Part shown: positions 11,395 to 22,558 of the stretch, in pieces
Position numbering within the stretch: the stretch's first letter is position 1
How the letters are laid out: each line of letters opens with the position of its first letter
DNA from: Calamus simplicifolius
Lineage: Eukaryota; Streptophyta; Magnoliopsida; Arecales; Arecaceae
Assembly: GCA_900491605.1 (NCBI GenBank)
Contig: UESW01004559.1
Span: 288,129-352,128 of the forward strand
Direction: 5' to 3'
DNA length: 64,000 nucleotides
The notes under the pieces: generated by a model
Told to the model about the DNA's origin: nothing
The model's database searches: none
The model's input: the letters and a program-made list of their open reading frames with translations, nothing else
Translations under genes and position numbers: made by a program

Positions 11395-13013
11395 GTGCAC
11401 CGCTCCGCCGGCGGTTAGCCGGTTTATGCCTGATTGGCGCAGGGCTTTGAGTGCCGACGGGGTGCCGGGCTTTTGTTGTTGAGAGCCGGTGGTACACCGC
11501 TCTGCCAGTGGTACACTGGGCTTTATGCCTGGCTGGTGCAGGGCTTTGAGTGCCGACGGGGCCGGGCTTTTGTTGTTGAGAGCCGTGGTACACCGCTCTG
11601 CCAGTGGTACACTGGGCTTTATGCCTGGCTGGTGCAGGGCTTTGAGTGCCGACGGGGTGCCGGGCTTTTGTTGTTGAGAGCCGGTGGTACACCGCTCTGC
11701 CAGTGGTACACTGGGCTTTATGCCTGGCTGGTGCAGGGCTTTGAGTGCCGACGGGTGCCGGGCTTTTGTTGTTGAGAGCCGGTGGTACACCGCTCTGCCA
11801 GTGGTACACTGGGCTTTATGCCTGGCTGGTGCAGGGCTTTGAGTGCCGACGAAGTGCCGGGCTTTTGTTGTTGAGAGCCGGTGGTACACCGCTCTGCCAG
11901 TGGTACACTGGGCTTTATGCCTGGCTGGTGCAGGGCTTTGAGTGCCGACGGGTGCCGGGCTTTTGTTGTTGAGAGCCGGTGGTACACCGCTCTGCCAGTG
12001 GTACACTGGGCTTATGCCTGGCTGGTGCAGGGCTTTGAGTGCCGACGGGTGCCGGGCTTTTGTTGTTGAGAGCCGGTGGTACACCGCTCTGCCAGTGGTA
12101 CACTGGGCTTATGCCTGGCTGGTGCAGGGCTTTGAGTGCCGACGTGCCGGGCTTTTGTTGTTGAGAGCCGGTGGTACACCGCTCTGCCAGTGGTACACTG
12201 GGCTTTATGCCTGGCTGGTGCAGGGCTTTGAGTGCCGACGAAGTGCCGGGCTTTTGTTGTTGAGAGCCGGTGGTACACCGCTCTGCCAGTGGTACACTGG
12301 GCTTTATGCCTGGCTGGTGCAGGGCTTTGAGTGCCGACGAAGTGCCGGGCTTTTTGTTGAGAGCCGGTGGTACACCGCTCTGCCAGTGGTACACTGGGCT
12401 TTATGCCTGGCTGGTGCAGGGCTTTGAGTGCCGACGAAGTGCCGGGCTTTTGTTGTTGAGAGCCGGTGGTACACCGCTCTGCCAGTGGTACACTGGGCTT
12501 TATGCCTGGCTGGTGCAGGGCTTTGAGTGCCGACGAAGTGCCGGGCTTTTGTTGTTGAGAGCCGGTGGTACACCGCTCTGCCAGTGGTACACTGGGCTTA
12601 TGCCTGGCTGGTGCAGGGCTTTGAGTGCCGACGGGTGCCGGGCTTTTGTTGTTGAGAGCCGGTGGTACACCGCTCTGCCAGTGGTACACTGGGCTTATGC
12701 CTGGCTGGTGCAGGGCTTTGAGTGCCGACGAAGTGCCGGGCTTTTGTTGTTGAGAGCCGGTGGTACACCGCTCTGCCAGTGGTACACTGGGCTTATGCCT
12801 GGCTGGTGCAGGGCTTTGAGTGCCGACGAAGTGCCGGGCTTTTGTTGAGAGCCGGTGGTACACCGCTCTGCCAGTGGTACACTGGGCTTATGCCTGGCTG
12901 GTGCAGGGCTTTGAGTGCCGACGAAGTGCCGGGCTTTTGTTGTTGAGAGCCGGTGGTACACCGCTCTGCCAGTGGTACACTGGGCTTTATGCCTGGCTGG
13001 TGCAGGGCTTTGA
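11395..13013. repeat. 98-bp tandem array, about 16.5 units
   Basis: The marker CCGGGC recurs at 11465, 11562, 11660, 11758, 11857, 11955, 12052, 12147, 12246, 12345, 12442, 12541, 12638, 12736, 12834 and 12929, so spacing is 95-99 bp. Units differ only by 1-4 base indels and rare substitutions; the first partial unit is the most diverged. Each unit holds two short dyads with the same three-base loop, CGGTG-GTA-CACCG and CCAGTG-GTA-CACTGG. Long open frames across it are a by-product of repetition. Confidence 0.97.
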
Positions 13014-13127
13014 GAAGATTCAGATAACTAGAATTGAATCTTGTTAGCATTGAATAAGGGGTGAACACCCAAACAAACACGGAGATGATGTTTAACATGA
13101 AAAAGGGATACATTACTGGTAATACCG

Positions 13128-14232
13128 GCGGAGGTTATCCGCATTCCACGTCCTAGGAAGTGGTGTCCCATCAAGTTCTTCAATTTTATAAGCTCCGTGG
13201 TGCAGCGTCTCGGTGATCCGGTAAGGTCCTCCCAGTTAGGGGCTAGCTTGCCTCCTTCAGTTGGCTTTGAGACCTCGCCCGTCGGAGGACTAGGTCTCCT
13301 GGTAGGAACGTCCGGGGCGCACACGCGCGTTGTAGTATTTGCGGCCCGTTGCCGGTAGGCTGCCATTCGAAGCCGCGCCCTGTCCGCATTCCTCCACCAG
13401 GTCGAGGTTGGCTCGCAGTTGGTCAGGGTTACCTTCTTCACTGTAAGCCTCCACCCGAGGGCTGGGTGCTCCGATCTCCACAGGAATAACAGCCTCAGAG
13501 CCAAAGACTAAGCTGAATGGCGTTCGCCAGTGGGGGTTCGGGCGTCGTATGATAGGCCCATAGCACGTTGGGGAGCTCCTCTACCCATCGTCCCTTGCAG
13601 CCGTCCAGTCGAGACTTCAGTCCTGGAGGATGATCCGGTTAGTCACTTCAGCTGCCCCGTTGGTTTGAGGATGCCCGACGGAAGTGAACCTCTGAAGATG
13701 CCCAGCTCGGAGCAGAACTCCCGGAAAGGTGCATTGTCAAACTGACGGCCATTATCAGTGACTAGAGTGCGTGGCAGCCCAAACCGACATATGATTGACT
13801 TCCAGAAGAAAGATCTCACTTTGCTCTCGGTAATCTTGGCCAGAGCCTCAGCTTCAACCCACTTGGTGAAGTGATCCACCGCCACCAAGAGAAACTTCCG
13901 CTGCCCGGAAGCCGGGGGAAATGGACCCAAGATATCCATGCCCCACTGGGCAAAGGGCCAAGGCGCCACCAGGGGGTCAGGTGAGACGTTGGCTGTCGCT
14001 GGATATTGGCATGACGTTGGCAGCTATCACACTTCTTGACAAGCTCGGCCGCGTCCTCCTTCATTGTCAACCAGAAATACCCTTGGCGCAGGGCCTTGTA
14101 AGCTAGGGCTCTGCCCCCCAGGTGACTCCCGCATACACCTCGTGGATCTCCCTAAGGATATAATCTGATTCTGCGGCCCCACACCTAAGGACCGGATATG
14201 AGAAGATCTCCGATAAAGCTTCCCGTCCATCA
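13128..14232 (-). pseudogene. Tat-1 integrase region
   Basis: On the minus strand, GKLYRRSSHIRSLGV leads into a zinc-binding segment ending ELVKKCDSCQRH (about 14220-14010). The catalytic core follows, with WGMDILGPFPPASGQRKF, VTDNGRQFDN and FREFCSELGIF (about 13960-13700), so the first two acidic positions of the DDE triad are visible. The C-terminal part ends near 13130. The frame changes several times and stops occur after GQLK, so it is not functional. In intact elements integrase inserts the cDNA into the genome. It lies directly upstream (in minus-strand sense) of the 98-bp array. Confidence 0.88.
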
Positions 14233-15500
14233 TCAAGAATCTCGGGGCCCTTCGCCTGAGCAGCTTGGCCTCCGCCGGGTCCCCGGGAGAGTACCGTCGG
14301 TCAAGTATCGGATGTAGGCATCCATCCAGGAGGGCTCCGGCTCCACTGGCAATGCTTCATCCGCGGCCTCAATGCTTGGGACTTGTAGATGCTCCACGTA
14401 TGTTCTCCCTAACGTCCCGTCGACCGAAGTGGCCAAGCGGGACAGCGAGTCAGCCCTGGCATTCTCTGCCCTGGGGATATAGCTGACACGGAAGTAAGAA
14501 AAATGAGACGCCTGGGACTGCACCTTGCTCAAGTAGCGGGACATGGTGGGGTCCCTAGCCTCGTACTTCACCGACTTGCCAGAAATGAGTTGAGAGTCCG
14601 TGAAGGCCCTCAAGCGCCCCGCGCCCAGCTCCTTAGCTAGTCTCATCCCCGCCAGCAGGGCTTCGTACTCCGCCTGATTATTGGTCGCCGGGAACTGGAA
14701 TCTGAGAGCGTACTCCACCACGTCTCCCTCCGGGCTTGCGAGAATGAGTCCGGCTCCACTCCCTTGAGAGTTTGCCGCTCCGTCCACATGCAGGATCCAA
14801 TCCTCCACCTCCCCAGATGAGGGAGGGTCCCCAAACTCCTCCGGTTGCGCCTCCTCCACATCCTTCTCGGTCCAGGAGCACTCGACTAGGAAATCCGCCA
14901 ACACCTGAGACTTCATGGCTGATCTTGGCCGGATGGACAGATCGAACTCGCTTAGCTTGATGGCCCATTTAGCCAGCCGGCCGGAGGTGTCGGGGCGAGA
15001 CAGGATAGCTCGCAGGGGCTGATCCGTAAGCACCACGATGGGATGAGCTTGAAAGTAAGGCCGAAGGCGCTGAGTAGAGACCACCAGGGCGAAGATAATC
15101 TTCTCAGTTTTTGAATACCTGGTCTCAGCGTCATGGAGTACCTTGCTGGTGTAGTAGATTGGCTTCTGGGCTCCGTCGGTATCCATGCGCACAAGCACAG
15201 AGCTAACGGCCTCCGGGGAAGCGGCCAGATATAGAAGAGCTCCTCTCCATTTTCAGGCTTGGACAGCAGCGGTGGAGTGGAGAGAAACTGCTTCAATTCT
15301 TCAAAGGAGCCCTGACACTCTTTCGTCCACTCGAAGCCGTTAATCTTGCGCAGCGCCTTGAAAAAGGGCAGGCACCTCTCCGCCGACCTTGACATGAAAC
15401 GACTCAAGGCCGCCACCCTCCCCGTCAGGCGCTGCACCTCCTTCTTGCTGACCGGGGGCCGCATCTCCAGGATGGCTCTGATCTTGTCGGGGTTGGCTCG
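14233..15500 (-). pseudogene. Tat-1 RNase H plus second (archaeal-type) RNase H
   Basis: The connection and first RNase H read KKEVQRLTGRVAALSRFMS to IYYTSKVLHDAETRYSK and then SEFDLSIRPRSAMKSQVLAD. A second RNase H starts at DWILHVDGAANSQGSGAGLI (about 14800), with EYEALLAG and FTDSQLISG giving the conserved Asp-Glu-Asp set. Two consecutive RNase H domains mark the Tat lineage. The ORFs 15464-14952 and 15198-14233 lie in different frames, so there is a frameshift near 15200. The region otherwise reads cleanly through RAENARADSLSRLA. Confidence 0.9.
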
Positions 15501-16074
15501 ATCCCGCGCTGGGTCACCATGAAACCCAGGAACTTGCCAGCCGCTACTCCAAGGCGCATTTGTGGGGGTTGAGCTTCATCCGGTACCGGCGCAGATTGCC
15601 GAAAGTCTCCTCGAGGTCGCCACATGGTCTTCTGCGCTGGTGCTTTTGGTCAGCATGTCATCCACATATACCTCCATGTTGCGCCCCAGCTGATCCTCAA
15701 AAACCTTGTTCATTAATCTTTGGTAAGTGGCCCCGGCGTTTTTCAGTCCAAAGGGCATCACCCTGTAACAGTAGATCCCCTTCTCCGTGACAAAGGAGGT
15801 TGCTTCTTCATCCGCTGAGCTCATCTTGATTTGATTGTACCCCGAGAACGCATCCATGAAACTGAGCGTCCCGTGCCCGGAGGTGGCGTCTACCAGCTGG
15901 TCGATTCGGGGGAGCGGGAAGCTGTCCTTGGGACACGCCTTATTGAGGTCGGTGAAATCCACGCACATCCTCCAGCTTCCACTGGCCTTCCGAACCATCA
16001 CGACATTCGCCAACCAGTCGGGGTAGCGCACCTCACGGATGTGGCCAGCCGCCAACAGCTTCCGCACCTCCTCG
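15501..16074 (-). pseudogene. Tat-1 reverse transcriptase
   Basis: The ORF at 16067-15576 carries the classic gypsy RT blocks: HIREVRYPDWLANVVMVRK, MCVDFTDLNKACPKD, DAFSGYNQI, MPFGLKNAGATYQRLMNK and the active site YVDDM. The next block, FLGFMVTQRGIE, is in another frame (15625-15425), so the gene is frameshifted just after the active site and also at its junction with protease. Confidence 0.93.
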
Positions 16075-16902
16075 TCAACAGCCTTCTGCCGGTCCGGGGC
16101 AAAACTCCTTTTCTTCTGCCTGATAGGGCCGGCACTCCGGTCGGATGTTGAGCTGATGTGTAATCACCTCCTCCGGGATCCCGGGCATGTCGGATGCTGA
16201 CCACGCGAAGACGTCGGCGTTGGCCCGCAGAAAGGTGAGGAGCCGGTCACGGGCTTCGTCCGGAAGCGAGGCTCCAACTCGAACCGTCTGCGCGGGGTCC
16301 TCCCCGAGGGGGAAAGTGAGCAGCCGCTCGGCCGGTTCCCCCCTCCTCTCCAAGTCCCGTGGGTCAAGGGTCTCTGATGTCGATGCAGATGGTGGTGCAA
16401 GCACTGCCCCCTGGGGACTGGGGGCCAAGTGATAGCATAGCGCCGGCAGGTCCTGCTCTCCTCGCATCTCGCCGATCCCGCTGGTGGTTGGGAACCTCAC
16501 CAGGAGCCGCTTGGTGGAAATGACGGCATCCAAGAGGTTGAGCCCGGGCCTCCCAAGAATCGCGTTGTACGCCAGGGGCACACGGACTACCAAGAATTTT
16601 ATAAGGACAGTGCTCTGGCACGGAGCCGTTCCGGCTGTCACGGGAAGAGTAATTTCCCCCTCGACCCTCACAGAATCCCCCGTGAATCCCATCAAAGGCG
16701 TGACGACAGGCCGAAGTAGATCATGCGACAGGTTCATGCGAACAAAGGCATCGTAGTTCAAAACATCTACTGAACTTCCACTGTCGACCAGGATTCGTTT
16801 TACAGGGTGCTTAGCAATCGTCATGGATACGACGACGCTATCATCATCTTTATTTACAACCCCCTCTAAGTCCTCTTCGAAAAAAGGAATTACAGCCTCC
16901 AC
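16075..16902 (-). pseudogene. Tat-1 aspartic protease region
   Basis: A single open frame contains RILVDSGSSVDVLNYDAFV, the retropepsin active site with the catalytic Asp intact, then GEITLPVTAG and YNAILGRPGLN. It continues into the pre-RT linker FAWSASDMPGIPEE, at whose end the frame is lost. In the family the protease matures the Gag-Pol polyprotein. Confidence 0.9.
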
Positions 16903-18560
16903 TCCCCCTCCCCCTCGGTCTCTTCGACGGGCCTCCTGCCCCCCAGGAAATCATCGCTACTGTCTTCTCCGTCGGGGTGTTATCAATCACCGGCGGCGCA
17001 GGCGCTGACGGGCCAGGAGCTCCTGGGTTGTTCCTTTGGACGAACTTCCTCAGGTGGCCTTGTTGAATGAGGTCTTCAATGGCTTTCTTCAGCTGTCGGC
17101 AGTCGTCGGTGTTGTGGCCATGGTCCCGGTGGTAGCGGCAGTAGAGATTTTTGTTCCGGGGAATCTTCGGGTTGATGGGAGGAGGGCGTTGCAGATAGGG
17201 CTCCCCTTCGATCTCGAGCAGGATCTGGGATATTGGAGCAAGCAGGAGTGTAAGGCCCGTCTCTCGGTGCAGGAGGTCGAGGACGGTTGTCTGGTCGGCG
17301 AGGAGGCTCGGGCCTCCTGGGGCGGGCTTCCGCAGGTTCTGGCTGGGTGGCTTCCGGGGTATGCTCCCGCCGGCCTCACGCCGGGAAAAGTCAGCTTCGT
17401 CTGCCCGGATGTACTTCTGGGCGCGGATCAGAAGTTCGGAGTAGGAACCCGGCGGCTTTTTGTCAGGGAGTATGCGAAGCGAGAAGGGCGAAGCCCCCGC
17501 TTCAGAGCCAAGGTTGCCACCGAGTCCTCCAGGTTGTAGACTTCCAAGGCGGCCTCCTTGAACCGGGCGACGTAGTCCGCAGAGACTCGCCATTCTTCTG
17601 CTGGACGGCAAACAGACTGTCTGCCACCCTCGGGATCTTCCGGCAGGCGTCAAAGTGGGCCAGAAAAGCCCTCTCCAACTGGCGGAAAGGAGTCGATGCT
17701 TCGCGGCGGCAGGCGTGAATACCAGGCCCGGGCAGCTTTTTTCAAGGTAGCCGGGAAAGCAACACACATGAGGAGTCAGTGGCCCCCTGAACTTGCATGA
17801 GCACCTTGTAGCTCTCCAAATGGTCCAGGGGGTCCGTGGTCCCGTCGTAAGGGTCCAGTTGAGGAAGGCGGAACCTGGTGGAGATAGGCTCTTCCATGAT
17901 GCGGCGAGACAGAGGAGGCCGACTGTCATAATCAGTCTCCGGCAGGTGAGTGATCCGACGGCTGAGCTCCTCCAGCTTCTGGTTGCACTCCTCGAGTCGA
18001 CGCTCAGCTCGACGAGGCATCCGGCCATCAAAGGAGCCCTCCCCCGAAGACTCAGAAGAAGAGCGGGGGCGGCGATGCCGGCGCGTGCGCTCCGCCTCCT
18101 TTCCGTGCCGCCGCTTAGGAGAGATGCTGGCGTGGCGAGAGGGAGACCGGGGCCTTTTGGATGCCTCGCGGGGATGTGGCTTGGCCGGGGATCGGCGGTG
18201 ATGATCTGCAGGAACGGGCGACCTCCGGCGGGAGGAGTGCTGGCTAGGCTGCACCACCCCTGGGACGGACGGGCTCGGCTCCGGTTGCCGCAAGGCCGCT
18301 TGTTGCTGCTGCATGCCTTTGACCGCCGCCGCCAGCGACTGGACCTGGGTGGCCAGGGCAGCGAATCGATCTTCTTGAAGTGGCTGTGGAGCAGACGCAG
18401 GGGCGTCATTCTGCGGAGCAGAAGGCCCTGCCCCCTGGAGATTAGGAGGCTCTGGGAAACAGGATACGAGAGCCGGGGGGGCCTCCGCGGGTGGACCAGC
18501 CCCGCAGCGCTGCCCCCCAGCGCGACCGGCTGAAACTCCTTTCGTTCGAGTTGTCACCAT
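16903..18560 (-). pseudogene. Tat-1 gag
   Basis: I take the minus-strand ATG at 18560 (MVTTRTKG) because it opens the frame just after the primer-binding site and leader. A Pro/Arg/Ser-rich N-terminal part precedes RLPQLDPYDGTTDPLDHLES, the start of the retrotransposon gag domain. The domain continues in other frames as YSRLPPRSIDSF, LEVYNLEDSVATLALKRGL and KKPPGSYSELLIRAQKY. A knuckle-like YCRYHRDHGHNTDDC lies near 17100. Frameshifts near 17770, 17590 and 17470 separate these blocks. Gag normally builds the virus-like particle. Confidence 0.88.
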
Positions 18561-18619
18561 GGCTTGAGGTCTTGAAGACAAGAAAAGAAAGCCGCTGGTT
18601 CGAAGTCTTTCTTACACCC

Positions 18620-18637
18620 CCCCTTCCTGGCGCGCCA
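18620..18637 (-). promoter_or_regulatory. Tat-1 primer-binding site
   Basis: Three bases inside the 5' LTR edge the minus strand reads TGGCGCGCCAGGAAGGGG. The same core appears at the matching place in Tat-2 (31977-31994). It begins with TGG, complementary to a tRNA CCA end; I did not identify the tRNA. Confidence 0.8.
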
Positions 18638-18640
18638 ATC

Positions 18641-20340
18641 TGATGACGCCAAGTCACCTCCTTCGAACGTCGGGGAAAACAGGACGTCTCGCTCCGGAAA
18701 TCCTGCAAGAAAAGTCCCCGGGGACCGGTGCACCGGTGGGGACCCTCCGACGATCAAGTTAGTGGCTTGGGTTCAGACAAGGAACCGCTCCAGCGAAGAG
18801 AGCTGAGGCGGTTAGGGTTTTTGCTGGGAGGAAGAAAGCTCAGAAAAACCAGAGTTCGATCCCACTTACAGCGTATTCTCCGCACTTATAGTTGTCCTAA
18901 TACCTACCTTTCGTAGGGGAGATTGCTTCGTACCGCAGCTACACGTCGGAGACATCCCCCGTACCTCCTGTTGATGTGATATCACACGTGTCCAGCGTCG
19001 CGAAGGTATGTAGTGCGCGCCGCCGGTTGACGGGACAGAGTATAGCTGCAATAGGCATGCCGTACGCCGTAGCAAGATATGGTCATGTACAGGGGCATGC
19101 AACGCGCCAAACCTCGTTATGAGGCATGGCCCTCCGTAACAGGGCACAATCACGGAAGTACCGAACGGTATGCTGTGGCAAGGTAGGGTCATGCGCTGAA
19201 AATCATGTGCGAGCACCGTGCAACCTGGAGGTTGCTGCTTTCTTGGCAGCTGAGTCGCATGTTGATCGCAGATGGCCCCACCCTGAAGGGATGCCAGGGT
19301 GAGGGATGACCATGCATGACGATGCACCCCGGGACCGGTGGGGGGCCCCGGGGTTAAGAAATGATGACCCCACCCCCGACCCCGAGGGGGTGCCGGGGTG
19401 AGGGAATGACCATGCACCCCGGGACCGGTGGGGCCCCGGGGTTAAGAAATGACGACCCCGCCCCGACCCGAGGGGGTGCCGGGGTGAGGGAATGACGGTG
19501 CACCCCGGGACCGGTGGGGGCCCCGGGGTTAAGAAATGACGACCCCCCCCGACCCCGAGGGAGTGCCGGGGGTGAGGGAATGACATGCACCCCGGGACCA
19601 GTGGGGGCCCCGGGGTTAAGAGATGATGACCCCACCCCCGATCCCGAGGGGTGCCGGGGATGAGGGAATGACCGCACCCCGGGACCAGTGGGGGCCCCGG
19701 GGTTAAGAGATGATGACCCCACCCCCGACCCCGAGGGGGTGCCGGGGATGAGGGAATGACCGTGCACCCCGGGACCAGTGGGGGCCCCGGGGTTAAGAAT
19801 GATGACCCCACCCCCGACCCTGAGGGGGTGCCGGGGGTGAGGGAATGACGATGCACCCAGGGACCGGTGGGGGGCCCCGGGGTTAAGAGATGATGACCCC
19901 ACCCCGACCCCGAGGGGGTGCCGGGGGTGAGGGAATGACGATGCATCCCGGGACCGGTGGGGGCCCCAGGGTTAAGAGATGACCCACCCCCCGACCCCGA
20001 GGGGTGCCGGGGATGAGGGAATGACCATGCACCCCGGGACCAGTGGGGGCCCCGGGGTTAAGAGATGATGACCCCACCCCCGACCCCGAGGGGGTGCCGG
20101 GGATGAGGGAAGACCGTGCACCCCGGGACCAGTGGGGGCCCCGGGGTTAAGAAATGACGACCCCATCCCCGATCCCGAGGGGGTGCCGGGGATGAGGGAA
20201 TGACCATGCACCTCGGGATCGGTGGGGGCCCCGGGGTTAAGAAATGATGACCCCACCCCCGACCCCGAAGGGGTGCCGGGGTGAGGGAATGACGGTGACT
20301 GCCGTTACCTTTTCTGACGACGCTGGGATCAGTCGTATCA
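18641..20340 (-). repeat. Tat-1 5' LTR
   Basis: This 1,700-bp LTR holds 11 minisatellite units where the other LTR has 10. A TATA-like box TATAAGTGC reads on the minus strand from 18890, giving a likely RNA start just downstream. Confidence 0.93.
19318..20300. repeat. 89-bp GC-rich minisatellite in the 5' LTR, about 11 units
   Basis: Same unit as 7360-8262, with the GTTAAG marker recurring about every 85-91 bp. The extra unit and several small indels relative to the 3' LTR show that the array changes length after insertion. Confidence 0.94.
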
Positions 20341-20345
20341 GAAAT

Positions 20346-21147
20346 GATACGGTAAGAAACAAGATGTTAAAGGTAGGTAAGTACTCATTACAATTATTAA
20401 GTTGGGTCAATGGGTTATGTCATGTAATGATATATAATGGTCACATGTTATTAATATTAATAAGGTTGTATGATTTTAATCATACGAATTCTGCCAATTT
20501 TGATAAGAGATAAAGAAATTATTTAATAAGAGATAAGGTTAGATAAAGTTCATGATGAAAAAAATTTTACTGCTTCATCTTTGTAAATATATTCATTTTT
20601 ATTTTGCATTATTATTTTAGCACTTCATCCTATTGACCGAATATGCAGAGAAGTGAAAGATCTTACTTAAAAATGGATTGGCACTTTCAATATTATATAA
20701 ATGTTTTATTTTTTTTTATTTTTTTCATATCATAGATGTAGTGGATGATGAATGGATCGACTATCCTAAACGTTATGCATATCTTGGTATTCATGATAGA
20801 CATAAATTGGTATTCACATTGGTGATAGATTTTTGATATTTAGTTACACATGATAGCATTCATATTCAATAAATATTCAAATTCTATGTATAATCACCCA
20901 AACTCCTTTTAGTTTTATTTGAAATTATTCAAATGCTATTATTGGTATGAATGACCTGCAGCTTCCCCTCCGCCTAAAATAATATCTTTTGTACCATCTC
21001 TGTTATATTTAGATATCAATGTAGGTAGGATATATATATAATATATATTAAAAACACATTCAATAACTTGATGCAATAATCATATAAATACATTTGGAAA
21101 ATTATGAGAATAAAATTATTTTTTAAAAATAAGAGGAAAAATTAAGA
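20346..21147. other. Intergenic spacer between Tat-1 and the foldback element
   Basis: AT-rich, with short TA runs near 21030-21050. I see no gene or recognisable element. Confidence 0.6.
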
Positions 21148-21670
21148 ATTTCTATTTGCATGGCTCGGATTGCTCAGTGCATTCTCTCAAATTAAAAAAA
21201 AAATCCTAAACTATCCTTAGCATCTCCCATCTTCTTTTCCTCCTCTCCTTCTCTTTCCGGCAGTCCCTTTCTCTTCTCCCCTTTTCTGCACCGTCTTTTA
21301 CCCCTTACCTTCGGTCTGTCTTCTTTTCTTTTCTTTCCGACAGCTCTTTTTTTCTTTCCTTCTGGCATCGACCTCTCTCTTCGAAGAGAAGATGGGGGGT
21401 GCTAAGAGAGGAGGGAGGAGAGGGAGGGCTGCCGAGAAGAGAAGATGTGGACCGAAAGGAAGGGATGGGGGCAGTGTTAGAGAGAAGGAAGAAGGGGGGC
21501 TGCCGAGGAGGAAGGACATGAGATAGAGGTCGAAAGGAAGGGATAGGGGATGATGCGAGGAGAGAAAAGAAGAGGAGGCGTGAAAGAAAGGAAAAGAAGA
21601 GATGAAGATGCTAAGAATAGTTTAAAATTTAAGGAGTACATCGAGTAATTCGAACGGTGCAAACAGAAAT
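21148..21670. mobile_element. Foldback / MITE-like long imperfect inverted repeat
   Basis: The left arm from 21148 (ATTTCTATTTGCATGG) resembles the reverse complement of the right arm ending at 21670 (ATTTCTGTTTGCACCG). A second matching block is AAACTATCCTTAGCATCT against AAACTATTCTTAGCATCT. The inner arms are pyrimidine-rich on the left and purine-rich on the right. They meet near a perfect 14-bp palindrome TCTCTTCGAAGAGA at 21376-21389, so the whole stretch could fold as one hairpin of over 200 bp per arm. No target duplication was found. It lies about 390 bp upstream of the GT14 start codon and could contribute to that promoter. Confidence 0.55.
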
Positions 21671-22059
21671 ACGTAAAATATAGAGGTTGAAGATAAATTT
21701 TTTGTTTAAATACATGCAGTTTCAAAATTGATATCAACGTGGATGCAATGACATCAGAAGTCAGAACCGATGGGTTTCCACCCCAAGATATCATGCTTTG
21801 GGCCACTTTCCCAGTTCGTTTCCTTTCAGTTTCCCAAACCTTCCTTACGTCCGGTTATCAAAGTCACAAGGACGGGACGATCCCGAAATTCGGCATTGCG
21901 AAACCGTAATCGTAGCTTTAACCTTGATCCAAATCCGCTTTCTCTTCCGGGATCCTATCAGTAGCAGACCCTAGGCCCGATTCGATGCCTCTGCGATCAG
22001 CTCGGTCGTTCTCCGTGGCGATTCTAACTCCAATGTTGATCATCCCGTGCGCCCGGAGC

Positions 22060-22558
22060 ATGGCGTCCGAGAAATGGCTCGTGCCCCTTTTCTCCATTTC
22101 GTTCATCTCCCTCCTCATCTTCCTCTCCGCCATCTCCGGCTTCACTGCCTCCTCCGCCTACTTCGACATCGAGCCGCCTTCCTCCTACGGCCGGCGCGGC
22201 TCCGCCCACCCGCCGGCCTTCGCCTACTTCATATCTGGCGGCCGAGGCGACGCCCGCAGCATGCTTCGTCTCCTCCTTGCCGTCTACCACCCCCGGAACA
22301 GCTACCTCCTCCACCTCTCCGCCGATTCCCCCGACTGGGAACGGGCCTATCTGGCATCCTCCGCTCGGCTCTCGATCCCGGCCATCCGGGCCTTCGGAAA
22401 CGTGCATGTCGTAGGGAAGCCCAACGCCATGACCTTCATGGGGTCCTCCGTGCTCTCTGCGACGCTTCATGCCGCCGCAGTGCTCCTCCGGCTTGACGGC
22501 GGCTGGGATTGGTTCGTGACGCTCAGCGCCGCGGATTATCCCCTTGTCACTCAGGATG
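22060..22558 (+). CDS. Exon 1 of a GT14 beta-glucuronosyltransferase-like gene (GlcAT14 type)
   Basis: The protein starts MASEKW, followed by a hydrophobic signal-anchor (about residues 7-30, LVPLFSISFISLLIFLSAIS), as expected of a type II Golgi enzyme. The start of the Branch/GT14 domain reads FAYFISGGRGDARSMLRLLL, AVYHPRNSYLLHLSADSP and WDWFVTLSAADYPLVTQD. These are standard N-terminal blocks of the plant GlcAT14 family, whose studied members add glucuronic acid to arabinogalactan glycans. The exon ends GATG|GTACGT with the donor at 22559, splitting the Asp codon after VTQ (phase 1). An upstream in-frame ATG at 21985 would add 25 residues before the anchor; I prefer 22060 because the anchor then sits at the usual place. 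The exon is GC-rich compared with its surroundings. The remaining exons were not found in the window. Confidence 0.87.

Larger units (their letters stand above)
6667..20340 (-). mobile_element. Tat-1: complete Ty3/gypsy Tat-lineage LTR retrotransposon, 13,674 bp
   Basis: Two long LTRs (6667-8302 and 18641-20340) start TGATGAYGCCAAGTCACC and end in ATCA on the plus strand. Five-base direct repeats GAAAT lie immediately outside (6662-6666 and 20341-20345). Gag, protease, RT, two RNase H domains and integrase read on the minus strand, so the right LTR is the 5' LTR. A primer-binding site adjoins it at 18620-18637, and a purine-rich tract adjoins the 3' LTR at 8303-8325. A plus-strand extra ORF (8794-10902) and a 98-bp tandem array (11395-13013) lie between integrase and the 3' LTR. 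The second, archaeal-type RNase H and this architecture place it in the Tat (Ogre/Grande/Retand) group. Coding regions have many frameshifts, so it looks non-autonomous today. Confidence 0.93.

Noticed and set aside
11395..13013. CRISPR-like regular array
   Set aside because: The whole unit repeats, with no unique spacers, inside a plant retrotransposon.
11291..13113. Many long open frames on both strands across the 98-bp array
   Set aside because: Unit lengths near 98 bp with few stops give long repetitive frames in several phases at once; the peptide simply repeats and shifts with indels.
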